Assembly (NCBI RefSeq): GCF_002929215.1
Contig: NZ_PJII01000001.1
Location: 124,001-188,000, forward strand
DNA: 64,000 bases
From: Arthrobacter sp. ZGTC412
Lineage (GTDB): Bacteria > Actinomycetota > Actinomycetes > Actinomycetales > Micrococcaceae
Direction: 5' to 3'
The position numbers and the translations under genes were made by a program. Position 1 is the first letter of the stretch. Each line of letters starts with the position of its first letter. The notes beneath the pieces were generated by a model, which worked only from the letters and a program-made list of their open reading frames with translations, made no database searches and had not been told where the DNA came from. Shown here one piece after another: positions 18,282 to 28,456 of the stretch.

Positions 18282-19175
18282 TTAGGAGGCGCTCAAGGCG
18301 TCCGCACCAGCAACAATTTCGGAAAGCTCCTGCGTAATTTCAGCCTGACGGGCAGTGTTGCGCAGACGCGTGTACTTCTTGATGAGGTCCGTGGCGTTGT
18401 CACCAGCGGACTTCATGGCCCGCTGGCGGGCGGCGAGCTCGGAAGCTGCTGCCTGCAACATTGCGGCGAAGATTCGAGATTCGATGTAGCGCGGCAGCAG
18501 AGCGTCAAGAACACGCTCGGTTTCCGGCTCGAATTCGTAGAGCGGCAGGAGGTCTGCTTCGGACGCGGCCTGCTCTTCCACTACTTCCAGCGGAAGCAGG
18601 CGGATGACCGTGGGCTCCTGGGTGACCATGGACTTGAAGCGGGTGTAGACGACGTGGATCTCGTCGACACCGCCTTCTTCGTACGCGGTTGCGAAGTCTT
18701 CCAGCAGTACGCTGCCGACTTCCCGGGCTGTATCGAACACCGGTGCATCGGTGTTGCCCGTCCAAGCGCGTTCGTAAGGGCGGTTCCGGAAGTCGAAGTA
18801 TGCCTGCGCCTTGCGGCCCATGACATAGGTCTTGACTTCCTTGCCCTCCTCATGGAGCAGCTCCATGAGACCTTCCGCCTGCTTGAGCACGGATGCCGAG
18901 TACGATCCGGCCAAGCCGCGGTCCGAGGTGATGACCAGGACGGCGGCACGGCGAATCTGCTCCGGCTCGGTGACGAGCGGGTGATCGATTTCGCTCTGGC
19001 TTGCGACAGCAGAAACGGCGCGCGTAATGGCGTTCGCGTAAGGCAGTGAAGCCGCTACGCGTGCGCGGGCCTTGCCGATGCGCGAGGTAGCGATCAGTTC
19101 CATCGCCTTGAAGATCTTGCGCATCGACGTTGTCGAGCTGATCTTCTGGCGGTAGACCCGAATCTGGGCTCCCAT
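18282..19175 (-). CDS. atpG: ATP synthase gamma subunit
   Basis: The central-stalk subunit, 297 residues. The N-terminal helix [20 protein letters not shown] and the C-terminal [20 protein letters not shown] are the coiled-coil parts that rotate inside alpha3beta3; [15 protein letters not shown] is the conserved Rossmann-like core motif. A segment of about 15 residues ([13 protein letters not shown] region) is longer than in E. coli, as is usual in Actinobacteria. An AGGAAAGGA site lies upstream of the ATG. It follows atpA after a 76-base spacer that contains a very strong hairpin. Confidence 0.96.
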   Translation of the reverse strand: MGAQIRVYRQKISSTTSMRKIFKAMELIATSRIGKARARVAASLPYANAITRAVSAVASQSEIDHPLVTEPEQIRRAAVLVITSDRGLAGSYSASVLKQAEGLMELLHEEGKEVKTYVMGRKAQAYFDFRNRPYERAWTGNTDAPVFDTAREVGSVLLEDFATAYEEGGVDEIHVVYTRFKSMVTQEPTVIRLLPLEVVEEQAASEADLLPLYEFEPETERVLDALLPRYIESRIFAAMLQAAASELAARQRAMKSAGDNATDLIKKYTRLRNTARQAEITQELSEIVAGADALSAS

Positions 19176-19200
19176 ACTTATCCTTTCCTAAGATCCCGGT

Positions 19201-19244
19201 GGCCGGGACCGCCGGAACCCTTGAGGGGTCCGGCGGTCCCGGCC
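19201..19244. other. 20-bp stem-loop in the atpA-atpG spacer
   Basis: Positions 19201-19220 and 19225-19244 form a stem with 19 of 20 pairs matched around the loop TTGA. It begins 7 bases after the atpA stop and ends about 25 bases before the atpG start in the direction of transcription. No T-tract follows, so it does not look like a classical terminator. It could protect the upstream mRNA or act as a processing or attenuation element; the function is not shown. Confidence 0.8.
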
Positions 19245-19251
19245 AGCGAAA

Positions 19252-20889
19252 CTAGCGCTTCTGCTTGACGATTTTTTCCTGGTCGACCTGCGCCTCGTCG
19301 ATGGGGGCGTGCTCCTCGTGCCCCGCACCTACCAGGTAGCTGTCTCCCTCGCCGAAGAAGCCCTTCTTGAAGTCCACGATTGCGTTCTTCAGTGCTGCCG
19401 CGGTGTCATCGTCCATGACGTTGGTCTGGGCCAGCGTTGTCAGGATGGAGGACTTGTGCTTGAGGTGCTCCAGGAACTCGGTCTCGAACCGGTTGATGTC
19501 CTCAACCGGAACCTCGTCGAGGTGGCCGTTGGTACCTGCCCAGATGGACACAACCTGGTTCTCGACCGGGAACGGTGAGTACTGGCCCTGCTTAAGCAGT
19601 TCCATCAGGCGGGCACCACGGGTCAGCTGCTGGCGCGATGCGGCGTCGAGGTCCGACGCGAACATGGCGAAAGCCTGCATATCGCGGTACTGGGCCAGTT
19701 CCAGCTTCAAGGTTCCGGAGACCTTTTTCATGGACTTGACCTGTGCGGCGCCACCAACGCGGGAGACGGACACACCAACGTCAACAGCGGGACGCTGGTT
19801 GGCGTTGAAGAGGTCCGACTGCAGGAAGATCTGGCCATCGGTAATGGAGATCACGTTGGTCGGGATGTAGGCGGAAACATCGTTTGCCTTGGTCTCGATG
19901 AGCGGCAGGCCGGTCATCGAACCCGCGCCGAGCTCATCAGAAAGCTTGGCACAACGCTCGAGCAGACGGGAGTGCAAGTAAAAGACGTCGCCCGGGTAGG
20001 CTTCGCGTCCCGGCGGACGGCGGAGCAGCAGCGACACTGCACGGTAAGCCTCAGCCTGCTTGGACAGGTCATCAAACACGATGAGGACGTGCTTGCCGCC
20101 GTACATCCAGTGCTGGCCGATGGCCGAGCCGGCGTACGGTGCCAGGTACTTGAAGCCTGCGGGGTCGGAAGCAGGAGACGCCACAATGGTGGTGTACTCC
20201 AGTGCGCCGTTGTCCTCGAGGGTCTGGCGGATGGCGGCAATGGTTGACGCCTTCTGGCCAATCGCCACGTAGATGCAGCGGACCTGCTTGGTCACATCGC
20301 CCGAAGCCCAGTTGGCCTTCTGGTTAATGATGGTGTCAATCGCAATGGCGGATTTGCCGGTCTGGCGGTCGCCAATGATCAGCTGACGCTGGCCGCGGCC
20401 GATCGGAATCATGGCGTCGATAGCCTTCAGACCGGTCTGCATCGGCTCGTGAACCGACTTACGCTGGGTCACGCCGGGCGCCTGGAGTTCCAGAGCTCGG
20501 GTGGTCTCGGCCTTGATCTCACCGAGGTCATCAATGGGCATACCCAGCGGGTCAACCACGCGGCCGAGGAAGGCGTCGCCCACCGGAACGGACAGAACCT
20601 GCCCGGTGCGGTGGACTTCCTGGCCTTCTTCGATGCCGGTGAAGTCACCGAGGATGATGACGCCGATCTCGCGGACGTCAAGGTTCTGGGCGAGGCCCAG
20701 CGTGCCGTCCTCGAAGCGCAGCAGTTCGTTCGCCATGACCGAGGGAAGGCCCTCAACACGGGCGATGCCGTCACCTGCGGTTGTTACACGGCCGACCTCT
20801 ACGCGCTCTGCGTTTCCGGGTTCGTAGGACGCCGCGAACTCGTTCAACGCATTACGGACGTCGTCGGCGTTGATGGTCAATTCGGCCAT
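19252..20889 (-). CDS. atpA: ATP synthase alpha subunit
   Basis: The non-catalytic nucleotide-binding F1 subunit, 545 residues. The P-loop is [14 protein letters not shown], the arginine-finger region is [11 protein letters not shown]-like (here [17 protein letters not shown] with VSRVGGAAQ after it), and [17 protein letters not shown] matches the N-terminal part of the nucleotide domain. The C-terminus is extended by about 30 residues rich in Glu/Asp/Gln, as in other Actinobacteria. The ATG at 20889 is chosen over an ATG 33 bases upstream because [15 protein letters not shown] is the conserved family start. It lies 83 bases after atpH. Confidence 0.97.
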   Translation of the reverse strand: MAELTINADDVRNALNEFAASYEPGNAERVEVGRVTTAGDGIARVEGLPSVMANELLRFEDGTLGLAQNLDVREIGVIILGDFTGIEEGQEVHRTGQVLSVPVGDAFLGRVVDPLGMPIDDLGEIKAETTRALELQAPGVTQRKSVHEPMQTGLKAIDAMIPIGRGQRQLIIGDRQTGKSAIAIDTIINQKANWASGDVTKQVRCIYVAIGQKASTIAAIRQTLEDNGALEYTTIVASPASDPAGFKYLAPYAGSAIGQHWMYGGKHVLIVFDDLSKQAEAYRAVSLLLRRPPGREAYPGDVFYLHSRLLERCAKLSDELGAGSMTGLPLIETKANDVSAYIPTNVISITDGQIFLQSDLFNANQRPAVDVGVSVSRVGGAAQVKSMKKVSGTLKLELAQYRDMQAFAMFASDLDAASRQQLTRGARLMELLKQGQYSPFPVENQVVSIWAGTNGHLDEVPVEDINRFETEFLEHLKHKSSILTTLAQTNVMDDDTAAALKNAIVDFKKGFFGEGDSYLVGAGHEEHAPIDEAQVDQEKIVKQKR

Positions 20890-20972
20890 CTGCAGTCCCT
20901 GCTCTCCTGTTTTCGTGATCATCGTTGCTCACGATGACCGGGGTTTCTATCAGTTTGGTTGTGCTTGTCCGG

Positions 20973-21799
20973 CTAGCCGGCCAGCTGGCGCTGCAGCTCG
21001 CCAAGCCGGGTGATTACCGAAGCGTCGAGCACTTCGTCACCGACCTGCACGCGGATGCCGCCAATGAGTGCCGGGTCAACGTTAACGTTGACCTTCAGTT
21101 CCCGTCCGTACATTGCATTCAAGCCCGCCTGGAGGCGTGCAAGCTGCGTCTGTGTCAAGGAGCGCGTCACGCTGACCGTTGCAATCCAGCGCTGCTGCCG
21201 CTTGGCCGCCAGTTCGGCGAACCGTTCCACCAGCCGCGTGGGCTTGATGCCCCGAGGCTGAGTGACGGCCTGCGTGATGAGGACCTTTGCTTCCTCGCTC
21301 ACGCCGGGCACCAGCTTCGCTGCGAGGGCAGCTTTGGCCGAAGCGCTGGCCTGTGGTTCGGACAGAGCACGTTGTACCTCGTGGCTGGAGGCAACTGCCT
21401 GGTTGAAGGAGAACAGATCGTTCTCCAGCTCTTCCAGGCCAGAGATTCCGGAGGCAGAAACGGCCGACCTGTTCTCTGCAACGGAAATGACAACCGTTGC
21501 GGCAAGAGTCTCGAGTGCATCGCCGACATCCCGGGCGGTTGCCCAGCGCGAGCCGGCCAGCCCGCCCGCGATCTCTGCAGCATCAGCGGAGACTTTTCCG
21601 CCAACCAGCTGCCTGACCAGCGCCGACTTTTCGTCACCTTTGCGGGACGGGTCAGTCAGGGCGCGGCGCAAGCCAGCCGAGCTGTCCACCATTCCCAGAA
21701 TTCCGAAGAGTTCCTTTGCCAGCTGCAGTGACGCCGTCGGAAGCTTTGATTCCAAACCGGCCAGCCCTGCTGCCAGCGAAACGCTCGATACGCCTGCCA

Positions 21800-21800
<1 letters not shown>
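20973..21800 (-). CDS. atpH: ATP synthase delta subunit
   Basis: The peripheral-stalk subunit joining b to the top of F1. At 275 residues it is about 95 longer than the E. coli protein and has the actinobacterial insertion between the N-terminal helical bundle (SLQLAKELFGILGMVDSSAG) and the conserved C-terminal part (NVNVDPALIGGIRVQVGDEV). The ATG overlaps the atpF stop codon by one base, which indicates translational coupling. The sequence is Ala/Ser-rich and helical throughout. Confidence 0.94.
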
Positions 21801-22354
<554 letters not shown>

Positions 22355-22405
22355 TCACCCGTCCTTTTCTACTCGGTTCTGAATGTTCGCTTAGTTCCGA
22401 AAGGA

Positions 22406-22624
22406 CTAGCTAAGAACGAAGGCGAAGACGAGACCCAGGATTGCGAGGGCTTCGGTCAGCGCAAGGCCGAGGAATGCGATCGGCTGCAGCACGCGCTGTG
22501 CTTCCGGCTGGCGGGCGACGCCGTTGATGTAAGCAGCGAACACGAGACCCACACCGATACCACCGCCGATGGCCGAGAGGCCATAGCCGATGAGGTTGAG
22601 GGAGCCGTTGATGGTGCCTTCCAT
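22406..22624 (-). CDS. atpE: ATP synthase c subunit
   Basis: The proteolipid of the rotor ring, 72 residues with two membrane helices. The first helix has the glycine-rich [17 protein letters not shown], the loop carries RQPEAQ, and the proton-binding Glu is in [15 protein letters not shown]. The lack of the Q/ES-type Na+ ligands argues for a proton-driven enzyme. I chose the ATG at 22624, preceded by AAAGGAAG, over an in-frame ATG further upstream. A strong site is typical for atpE because about ten copies are needed per complex. Confidence 0.97.
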   Translation of the reverse strand: MEGTINGSLNLIGYGLSAIGGGIGVGLVFAAYINGVARQPEAQRVLQPIAFLGLALTEALAILGLVFAFVLS

Positions 22625-22704
22625 TTTTCTTCCTTTCAAGATGCCACCCATGTGGCAGGTTGTTTGGGTTGCTATCATCCCCGCGAGGGGAAGCTTAAGG
22701 GTGC

Positions 22705-23505
22705 CTAGTGGCTGTCGGCGTGGAGTGCGCCTTCGATGTAGATCGCTGTCAGCAGGGTAAAGACGTAGGCCTGCAGGACCATGATCAGGGCTTCAAGCAT
22801 GTACATGGCGATAGCGCCTGCTAGGACCAGGAGGGAGGTTCCCTTGAGCAGGATGTTCTCCTGCATGATGAGGAACTCGATACCGTAACCGGCGATCATC
22901 ACGATGAGGTGTCCTGCGAGCATGGTGGCGAACAGACGGAGGCTGTGCGTGACCGGCCGGACGATGAAGTTGGAGATGATCTCGATCGGGATGACGATCG
23001 GCAGGATGTACCAGGGAACACCGGAGGGCACTGTGGCCAGCTTGAAGTAGCGGAGGCCGTTCTTCTTGACGCCGATGGCGATCCAGGTGAAGTAGACGAT
23101 CCCGGCCAGCACGTAAGCTCCGCCCACGTGCGAGAACGTGGGGAGCTGGAAGAACGGGATGGCGCCGTAGATGTTGTTCACCAGGATGAAGAAGAACAGG
23201 CTGAACAACAGCGGGACGTACTTGATGAAGTCCCTGCCACCGATGATGTCCTTGGCAATGCCGTTGCGGACGAAGCCGTAAGCGGCCTCGCCGGCGAACT
23301 GGAGCTTGCCGGGTACCAGCTGCTGCTTGCGTGCGGCGAGCACGAAGAAGACGGCGATAAAGACGACAGAGAGGAGGACCAGCAGCATCTGCTTGGAGAA
23401 TCCTTCTGCGGCACCCCACGGCAGGATTGCCGGCAAATGCATTTCGTTAATACCAGGAGGAGTGAAATCTCCTGTATTTTGGGCCGGGAGCGCAAGCGCG
23501 ATCAA
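22705..23505 (-). CDS. atpB: ATP synthase a subunit
   Basis: The stator subunit forming the proton half-channels, 266 residues with about six membrane helices. The essential Arg lies in [16 protein letters not shown], and [13 protein letters not shown] precedes it. The C-terminal helix [20 protein letters not shown] carries the conserved Gln/Tyr residues. The start is a TTG at 23505, supported by GAGGAAA six bases before it; the next ATG would lose 21 residues. It is followed by atpE after an 80-base gap. Confidence 0.95.
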   Translation of the reverse strand: MIALALPAQNTGDFTPPGINEMHLPAILPWGAAEGFSKQMLLVLLSVVFIAVFFVLAARKQQLVPGKLQFAGEAAYGFVRNGIAKDIIGGRDFIKYVPLLFSLFFFILVNNIYGAIPFFQLPTFSHVGGAYVLAGIVYFTWIAIGVKKNGLRYFKLATVPSGVPWYILPIVIPIEIISNFIVRPVTHSLRLFATMLAGHLIVMIAGYGIEFLIMQENILLKGTSLLVLAGAIAMYMLEALIMVLQAYVFTLLTAIYIEGALHADSH

Positions 23506-23586
23506 CGCGTTTCCTCTCTGCAGTGTCCATCATTGGGCGTTGGGCGGGGTCCGGCAGCCTGACGGCCTGCTGTTCCCCCTGTGAAA

Positions 23587-23925
23587 TTATTTGGCATTAG
23601 TGTCGCCGTCCTGGGACGGCCCGCTGGCAGCATGGCGCTCCCCAGCAATTTTTCGAGAACTGGTAAGGCCATGCATATGGGAAAGGTAAAAACCTCCGAC
23701 GGCTCCAAGCAGAGCGCCTGCGAGCACAATCCAGCGCGTTCCCCACACGTAATCCAGTCCCCACCCTATCAAACTCCAGACGATGATTCCGCCAACGATG
23801 TAGCTGAATACGGCCATACCTGCGTTGTATCCACCGCTGGTTCCGTCGCTTGATACACCGGGGGCAGAGCCATTCGAAACGCCCTTGCCGTTGGTGCCTT
23901 CGCCAGGGCTCTTTGGATCACGCAT
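23587..23925 (-). CDS. AtpZ/AtpI-like small membrane protein of the ATP synthase operon
   Basis: A 112-residue protein. The first ~40 residues are hydrophilic and Gly/Ser-rich. Two membrane helices follow (SYIVGGIIVWSLIGWGLDYV and IVLAGALLGAVGGFYLSH), the pattern of the AtpZ (ATPase gene 1) family that helps AtpI with c-ring assembly and Mg/Ca handling. The ATG at 23925 has an AAGGAAGA site and overlaps the end of the preceding gene by eight bases. The longer frame upstream is a shadow. Confidence 0.78.
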   Translation of the reverse strand: MRDPKSPGEGTNGKGVSNGSAPGVSSDGTSGGYNAGMAVFSYIVGGIIVWSLIGWGLDYVWGTRWIVLAGALLGAVGGFYLSHMHGLTSSRKIAGERHAASGPSQDGDTNAK

Positions 23926-24400
23926 CGCGGTCTTCCTTGGTTTCTGGATCGTTGTAGATCTGCAGGCGGGCTTTGCTGAAACCGTGAATTTCGGCAGCCT
24001 GCCAAAGTACGACGGCGGTAACCGCACCGCCGATGAACCAGCGGCTATTCAGCCAGTCGGGAGCGCCGACGAGGAACAGGACCGCGGCGAATCCAACCAC
24101 CTTCACGAAGTAGGTGGCGACGAACATGCCAATTGCTCCGGAAGGATTGTTACGCCCCACGAAATGACCCACCAGCAGGCTGATGCCGAAGAACAGCATC
24201 ACCAGCATTCCGCCCGAAGTACTGGACAGGGCACCGCTTCCGCCATCGAGGATTGCTGCGGGGATTGCGCACAGGGCGAGCCCGGCCGCCGCAGCGACGG
24301 AACTCCGCTTCAGGAGGTTCAGCCACAAAGACGGTGCGGGGCCGGATGCGCCAACGTTTCCGCTGCTGGACTCAGGTCCGGACTCCGTGTTGGAGGTCAT
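23918..24400 (-). CDS. AtpI-like membrane protein, first gene of the ATP synthase operon
   Basis: A 160-residue protein with a hydrophilic Ser/Gly-rich N-terminus of about 25 residues and four membrane helices (for example SSVAAAAGLALCAIPAAIL, LVMLFFGISLLVGHFV and FVKVVGFAAVLFLVGAPDWL). The tail is acidic (NDPETKEDRDA). By position and topology it corresponds to the AtpI assembly protein found at the head of atp operons, although sequence conservation is low. The ATG at 24400 is the likely start. A strong hairpin 48-75 bases upstream isolates it from the glycan genes. Confidence 0.75.
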   Translation of the reverse strand: MTSNTESGPESSSGNVGASGPAPSLWLNLLKRSSVAAAAGLALCAIPAAILDGGSGALSSTSGGMLVMLFFGISLLVGHFVGRNNPSGAIGMFVATYFVKVVGFAAVLFLVGAPDWLNSRWFIGGAVTAVVLWQAAEIHGFSKARLQIYNDPETKEDRDA

Positions 24401-24447
24401 TCGATCCCAATCATCGGCACCAACAGGCACGTGGCCACGAGGCAGGT

Positions 24448-24475
24448 TTTGAGGGCAGCTTTGGCTGCCCTCAAA
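24448..24475 (-). terminator. hairpin between the WecA-like gene and the ATP synthase operon
   Basis: A perfect 11-bp stem (24448-24458 with 24465-24475) with a six-base loop lies 23 bases after the stop codon of the WecA-like gene and 48 bases before the first atp gene. No long T-run follows on the minus strand, so it would be the U-poor type of terminator common in GC-rich Actinobacteria. It implies that the atp operon has its own promoter close by. Confidence 0.55.
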
Positions 24476-24497
24476 TTCTACACGAGATAGAACACCG

Positions 24498-25523
24498 CTA
24501 GCTCACGGGGAGGCGTGTGACCTTCGACGGGCGCCGGTACCGGCGGATGAGGTCCGGGCTGGCCAGGTACAAAGCGAGAACCAGCACGCCTGCGGCCACG
24601 CACAGGGCGACGACAGGAAGCGCAGCAGTGGCGGCGACGAAGCCGAGGGTAATGACCGCTGCGGTGCATAACGTGACGGTGGCGGCTGACTGCAGGTGCG
24701 AGAAACCTACGTCCGTGAGCCGCTGATAAACGTGTTCCCGGTGCGACGCGTACCAGCGCTCCCCTGCCTTGATCCGACGGAGCAGGGTGTAGCCGGCGTC
24801 CGCGGCGTAAACCAGGATGGGTGAGAGAAGGTATTCGACATAGACTCCCCCGAGGAAGCCTGCCACCGCGAGGGCTGCTATCGACGCTCCCAGCAAGTAG
24901 CTGCCGACGTCGCCCAGGAAGACTGAACCCCGCCCCAGGTTCCATGGGAGAAAACCGAGGAAGGACATTGCCAGAACGGTGCCGCCGGCGGTCAGCCAAG
25001 GCTGTTCGGACAGCAGGCCGGCCACTGCGTAGGCACCCCCGGCCGTAACCCCGTGCAGGCCCGAAATGCCATTGACTCCGTCCATGAAGTTGGCGATGTT
25101 GACATAGGCTGCGATCGCCACGGCAGCGAGCGGCAGCCACCAGAACGACTGTCCCGTGAGTACGATGAGCACCGCGGAGCCGGCCACCCCGATGCCGAGC
25201 TGGGCGGCGGCGCGTCCGCGGATGGACATGCCGCGCAGGTCCTCGACCCAGCCCACAGCTGCGCAGGCGGCAATGACGCCAAGCACGGTGGCGGATACGG
25301 AGCGGTCCACTGTGACGACCCCCAGCAGCAAAGCTGCAGCGTAGCCCAGGGCTGTGGCCAGGGCCACGGCCATACCCATTCCACGGATGGTCACTCTCAC
25401 GTGCGATGAACGGGCAGAGGGAACATCAACGACGCCCATCCGGACCAGCCAGGGCTTCACGGCAAAGGGAAGAAGCAGGCTGGACAACAGCGTAATTCCG
25501 GCAACCAGGGCGAGCGGCATCAC
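24498..25523 (-). CDS. WecA/TagO/MraY-like polyprenyl-phosphate sugar-1-phosphate transferase
   Basis: A 341-residue multi-span membrane enzyme of glycosyltransferase family 4 type. It transfers a HexNAc-1-phosphate from UDP-sugar to undecaprenyl or decaprenyl phosphate to start a cell-wall glycan. Motifs in order are DVPSARSSH, the Mg-binding VGWVEDLRGMS, NIANFMDGVNGISG, FLGDVGSYLLG and, in the cytosolic loop, SHREHVYQRL (the HxxHxxQ-like carbohydrate recognition loop). It overlaps the upstream CapD-like gene by four bases (ATGA). A wecA homologue beside the atp operon is typical of Actinobacteria, including mycobacteria. Confidence 0.9.
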   Translation of the reverse strand: MMPLALVAGITLLSSLLLPFAVKPWLVRMGVVDVPSARSSHVRVTIRGMGMAVALATALGYAAALLLGVVTVDRSVSATVLGVIAACAAVGWVEDLRGMSIRGRAAAQLGIGVAGSAVLIVLTGQSFWWLPLAAVAIAAYVNIANFMDGVNGISGLHGVTAGGAYAVAGLLSEQPWLTAGGTVLAMSFLGFLPWNLGRGSVFLGDVGSYLLGASIAALAVAGFLGGVYVEYLLSPILVYAADAGYTLLRRIKAGERWYASHREHVYQRLTDVGFSHLQSAATVTLCTAAVITLGFVAATAALPVVALCVAAGVLVLALYLASPDLIRRYRRPSKVTRLPVS

Positions 25524-27388
25524 GACGCCACCCGGATCTCACCGGCGTCAGTGGCCTCATCATCGGGGATGTCGGCGATGCCGGCACCTTGTTCTGCCTC
25601 GCAGCGGGCCAGCCAGACGTTGAGGTCAAGCGCGCCCGGGTCCTGCTCCGTCGCCCTGGTATGTGAAATTTTCGGATGCAGGGGGCGCTTATCGAGTTCG
25701 CCGGTGCCGACCAGTACCTCGTGTAGCTTCTCCCCCGGCCGCAGCCCGGTGTAAATGATCTCGACGTTCTTTCCCGACATCGCAATCATCCGCTGCGCCA
25801 CATCCAGGATCCGGACCGGTTCGCCCATGTCCAGGATCAGCACATCGCCCCCGGTACCGATCGCGCCAGCTTGGATCACCAACTGGCAGGCCTCGGGGAT
25901 CGTCATAAAGAAGCGGGTGACGTCGGGGTCAGTGACGGTAACGGGCCCGCCTACGCGGATCTGCTCGGTAAAAAGTGGCAGCATCGAACCGCGGCTGCCC
26001 ATCACGTTGCCGAAGCGGACGGAGACGAATTTGCTGCCGGTCTGGCCGGCCATCCAGGCAGTCAGTTTTTCGGCAACCCGTTTGGAGTGGCCAAGTGCGG
26101 TGGTGGGGTTGGCCGCCTTGTCGGTGGAAATGTTCACGAAGTGCGAAACACCGGCGCGCTGGGCGGCGCGCAGGACGTTCAGGGTGCCGCAAACATTGGT
26201 TTTCCAGGCTTCCACCGGATACTGCTGCAGCAGCGGTGCGTGTTTCAGAGCGGCAGCGTGGAACACCACTTCCGGGCGCCGGTCCTGGAAGATGTTCTGC
26301 AGGGCTTCGGCGTCGCGGATGTTGGCCAACACGGTATCCCGGCCTGCCAGCAGGCCGCGGCCGGTGATGGAGATCTGGGTCTGCTGCAGGCCCGTCTCGT
26401 CGTGGTCCAGCATGATCAGTTCCGCAGGGTCGAACTGGACGATCTGCCGGCAGAGCTCGGATCCGATGGAACCGCCGGCACCGGTCACCAGCACCCGTTT
26501 GCCCTTGATGTAGCCGGCGATTTCGTCAACCTTGATGTCCACGGGGCGCCGACCGATCAGGTCCTCGACCGCTACCTCGCGGAAGTCGGAGAAACCAGCG
26601 GGTGCACCGGTGCCCAGCATGTCGCGCAGCGGGGGAAGTACCAGCACCCGCACATTCAGGCCGGCAACAGCGTCCGAAATGCGGCGGACCACGGTGGCCT
26701 CCACGTTGGCGAAGGCCAGGACCAGGACTGTTGCGCGGGTGCGGCGGATAATCGCCGGCAAGTCTTCCCCGCGGCCCTGGACCTGGACGCCGGAGAGGCG
26801 CAGGTGCTTCTTGGCCGGGTCATCATCGATCAGCCCAACCGGAAAGTATGGTGAATCTGTGTCCTGCAGCATGCGGGTCACCAGGGAGTTGCCGAGAAAT
26901 CCGGCGCCGTAAACCAATGTGTTTTGTGCCCCGTCCCCGGGCCGGGCCCTGCCCTCGACGTAAAGCCGTTTGGCGTAGCGTGCGGCGCACATAAAGAGGC
27001 AGGCGAAGGGAAAGGCAATCAGGCCCACACTGCGGCCGACTTTGATGGCCTCATAGAGCACCAGCAGGCTGGCAGTGATGGAGGCAGCAACTATGACGGT
27101 GACGAATACCAGTGCCCTGGCCTCCTGGAAGCTGCCGAATGGATACCGGCCGCGGTACAGGGCGAGGGAGTAACCGGCGAGGATCTGGGCCACCACCGCG
27201 ATGGCGGCGATCACGAACGCTCCGGCGAACTGTTCGACCCGGATGCCCATCTCGTAGCGCAGCAGCAGCGCCAGGCCGATCGCCACGACCCACGACATCG
27301 AGTCGAGGAAGAGCTGGATCCAGATCCAGAGGGCGGGCTTCTCGTCCCGTACTGCGGCAGGTGCGCGCGTTTCAGATTTCGTACTCAA
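25520..27388 (-). CDS. CapD/FlaA1/WbpM-like nucleoside-diphosphate-sugar dehydratase/epimerase, membrane-bound
   Basis: A 622-residue polysaccharide-biosynthesis protein. Four membrane helices (about residues 20-130) precede a first Rossmann-like domain (YGAGFLGNSLVTRMLQ) and a second, catalytic SDR domain with VTGAGGSIGSELCRQ, the NISTDKAANPTTALGHSKR active-site region and VRFGNVMGSRGS. Relatives are UDP-GlcNAc 4,6-dehydratases that make deoxy or amino sugars for capsule or cell-wall glycans. The start is a TTG at 27388 with only a weak ribosome-binding site, so it is a little uncertain. It is coupled to the WecA-like gene. Confidence 0.88.
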   Translation of the reverse strand: MSTKSETRAPAAVRDEKPALWIWIQLFLDSMSWVVAIGLALLLRYEMGIRVEQFAGAFVIAAIAVVAQILAGYSLALYRGRYPFGSFQEARALVFVTVIVAASITASLLVLYEAIKVGRSVGLIAFPFACLFMCAARYAKRLYVEGRARPGDGAQNTLVYGAGFLGNSLVTRMLQDTDSPYFPVGLIDDDPAKKHLRLSGVQVQGRGEDLPAIIRRTRATVLVLAFANVEATVVRRISDAVAGLNVRVLVLPPLRDMLGTGAPAGFSDFREVAVEDLIGRRPVDIKVDEIAGYIKGKRVLVTGAGGSIGSELCRQIVQFDPAELIMLDHDETGLQQTQISITGRGLLAGRDTVLANIRDAEALQNIFQDRRPEVVFHAAALKHAPLLQQYPVEAWKTNVCGTLNVLRAAQRAGVSHFVNISTDKAANPTTALGHSKRVAEKLTAWMAGQTGSKFVSVRFGNVMGSRGSMLPLFTEQIRVGGPVTVTDPDVTRFFMTIPEACQLVIQAGAIGTGGDVLILDMGEPVRILDVAQRMIAMSGKNVEIIYTGLRPGEKLHEVLVGTGELDKRPLHPKISHTRATEQDPGALDLNVWLARCEAEQGAGIADIPDDEATDAGEIRVAS

Positions 27389-27487
27389 CAGAGATGCAAC
27401 CGACTTCCACTACCACGGCGGCCAGGCGCCTGTTTCAAAATACCCCGCCGCAAAAACTGTCGGACCGCTTCGGGGCCTAATTCGATA

Positions 27488-28450
27488 CTAATCGCTTCGG
27501 GTTCCGCTGCCCGGATATGCCGGCAGCGAAGGCATGGGTTTCCAGCCCGCGTCGGCGAGGATATTGCGTGATTCGCGCCATCCCCGCCACAGCGCACCGG
27601 CCCCTTTGAGGGTGCGTTCGACGAGGACCAGCCGGGCAAGTTCCTTCAGGAAGGTCAGGGCTGTGCCGGCTGCGAAACCCGCCCGGTTGAATTTGCCGTG
27701 GGCGCGCAGGTAATGCGCTACGTGCCCGCGGTTGCGCATGACATAGCGGCGGCTCAGGTCGGATGAATCATTAAGGTGGCGCAGCCCCAGGTCCACTTGC
27801 CGCTGGGCGCGGACCTTCTTAATGACGAAGGCGTTGACGTACACCACCGGTGTTTGCTGCGCGGCCAGCCAGCCGTAGATCAGGTCGTCCCAGGTGATGA
27901 AGAAGCGCGGATCCGGCAGGCCGATGCTCCGGGCCACGGAGGCGTTGATGAGCATGCCTTCAAAGTTGCCCACGTTCGTGCGGAACACCTCCGAATGCCG
28001 GAAAACATCGCGGGAGACCGGCAGGAAGATGCCCAGCGCCTCGACAAAGTGGTGCTGCCAGAAGAATGGTTTGCCGTTGGCGTCGTACCGGCGGCCGATC
28101 AGGCAGGAGTATTCGGGCGTGAACTTCGCCAGAGCCTCCACCGCGCCGGGAAGCACCTCGACGTCGTCGTCCATCAGCCACAGCCATTCGGCGCCGGACT
28201 CCAGCGCCAGTTCCACGCCTCGGGAGAACCCGCCGGCCCCGCCGACATTCCGGTCCAGCCGTTCGTACTCGATGGGCGGCCCGCCGGCAGCGATGGCTTG
28301 GGCGACGACCTCCGGTGTGTGATCGCTGCTGGCGTTGTCCACGACGAGGATCCGCGCCGGTGCGGTATCCAGCCGGGCGAAGGAATCGAGCAGGTTGCGC
28401 AGGAAGTCGGCGCGGTTGTAAGTCACGACGACGGCGAAAAGGTTTTCCAC
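27488..28450 (-). CDS. family 2 glycosyltransferase
   Basis: A 320-residue GT-A-fold glycosyltransferase. FAVVVTYNRADFLRNLL is the nucleotide-binding start, VVDNASSDHTPE follows, and LWLMDDDVEVLPG carries the metal-binding DxD. GGAGGFSRGVELAL is typical of the actinobacterial rhamnosyl/galactofuranosyl-type (GlfT1-like) group. No signal or membrane segment is present, so it acts at the cytosolic face of the membrane. It follows the second glycosyltransferase gene after 6 bases and precedes the CapD-like gene by 99 bases. The sugar transferred is unknown. The start is a GTG. Confidence 0.87.
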   Translation of the reverse strand: MENLFAVVVTYNRADFLRNLLDSFARLDTAPARILVVDNASSDHTPEVVAQAIAAGGPPIEYERLDRNVGGAGGFSRGVELALESGAEWLWLMDDDVEVLPGAVEALAKFTPEYSCLIGRRYDANGKPFFWQHHFVEALGIFLPVSRDVFRHSEVFRTNVGNFEGMLINASVARSIGLPDPRFFITWDDLIYGWLAAQQTPVVYVNAFVIKKVRAQRQVDLGLRHLNDSSDLSRRYVMRNRGHVAHYLRAHGKFNRAGFAAGTALTFLKELARLVLVERTLKGAGALWRGWRESRNILADAGWKPMPSLPAYPGSGTRSD

Positions 28451-28456
28451 GGCGGC

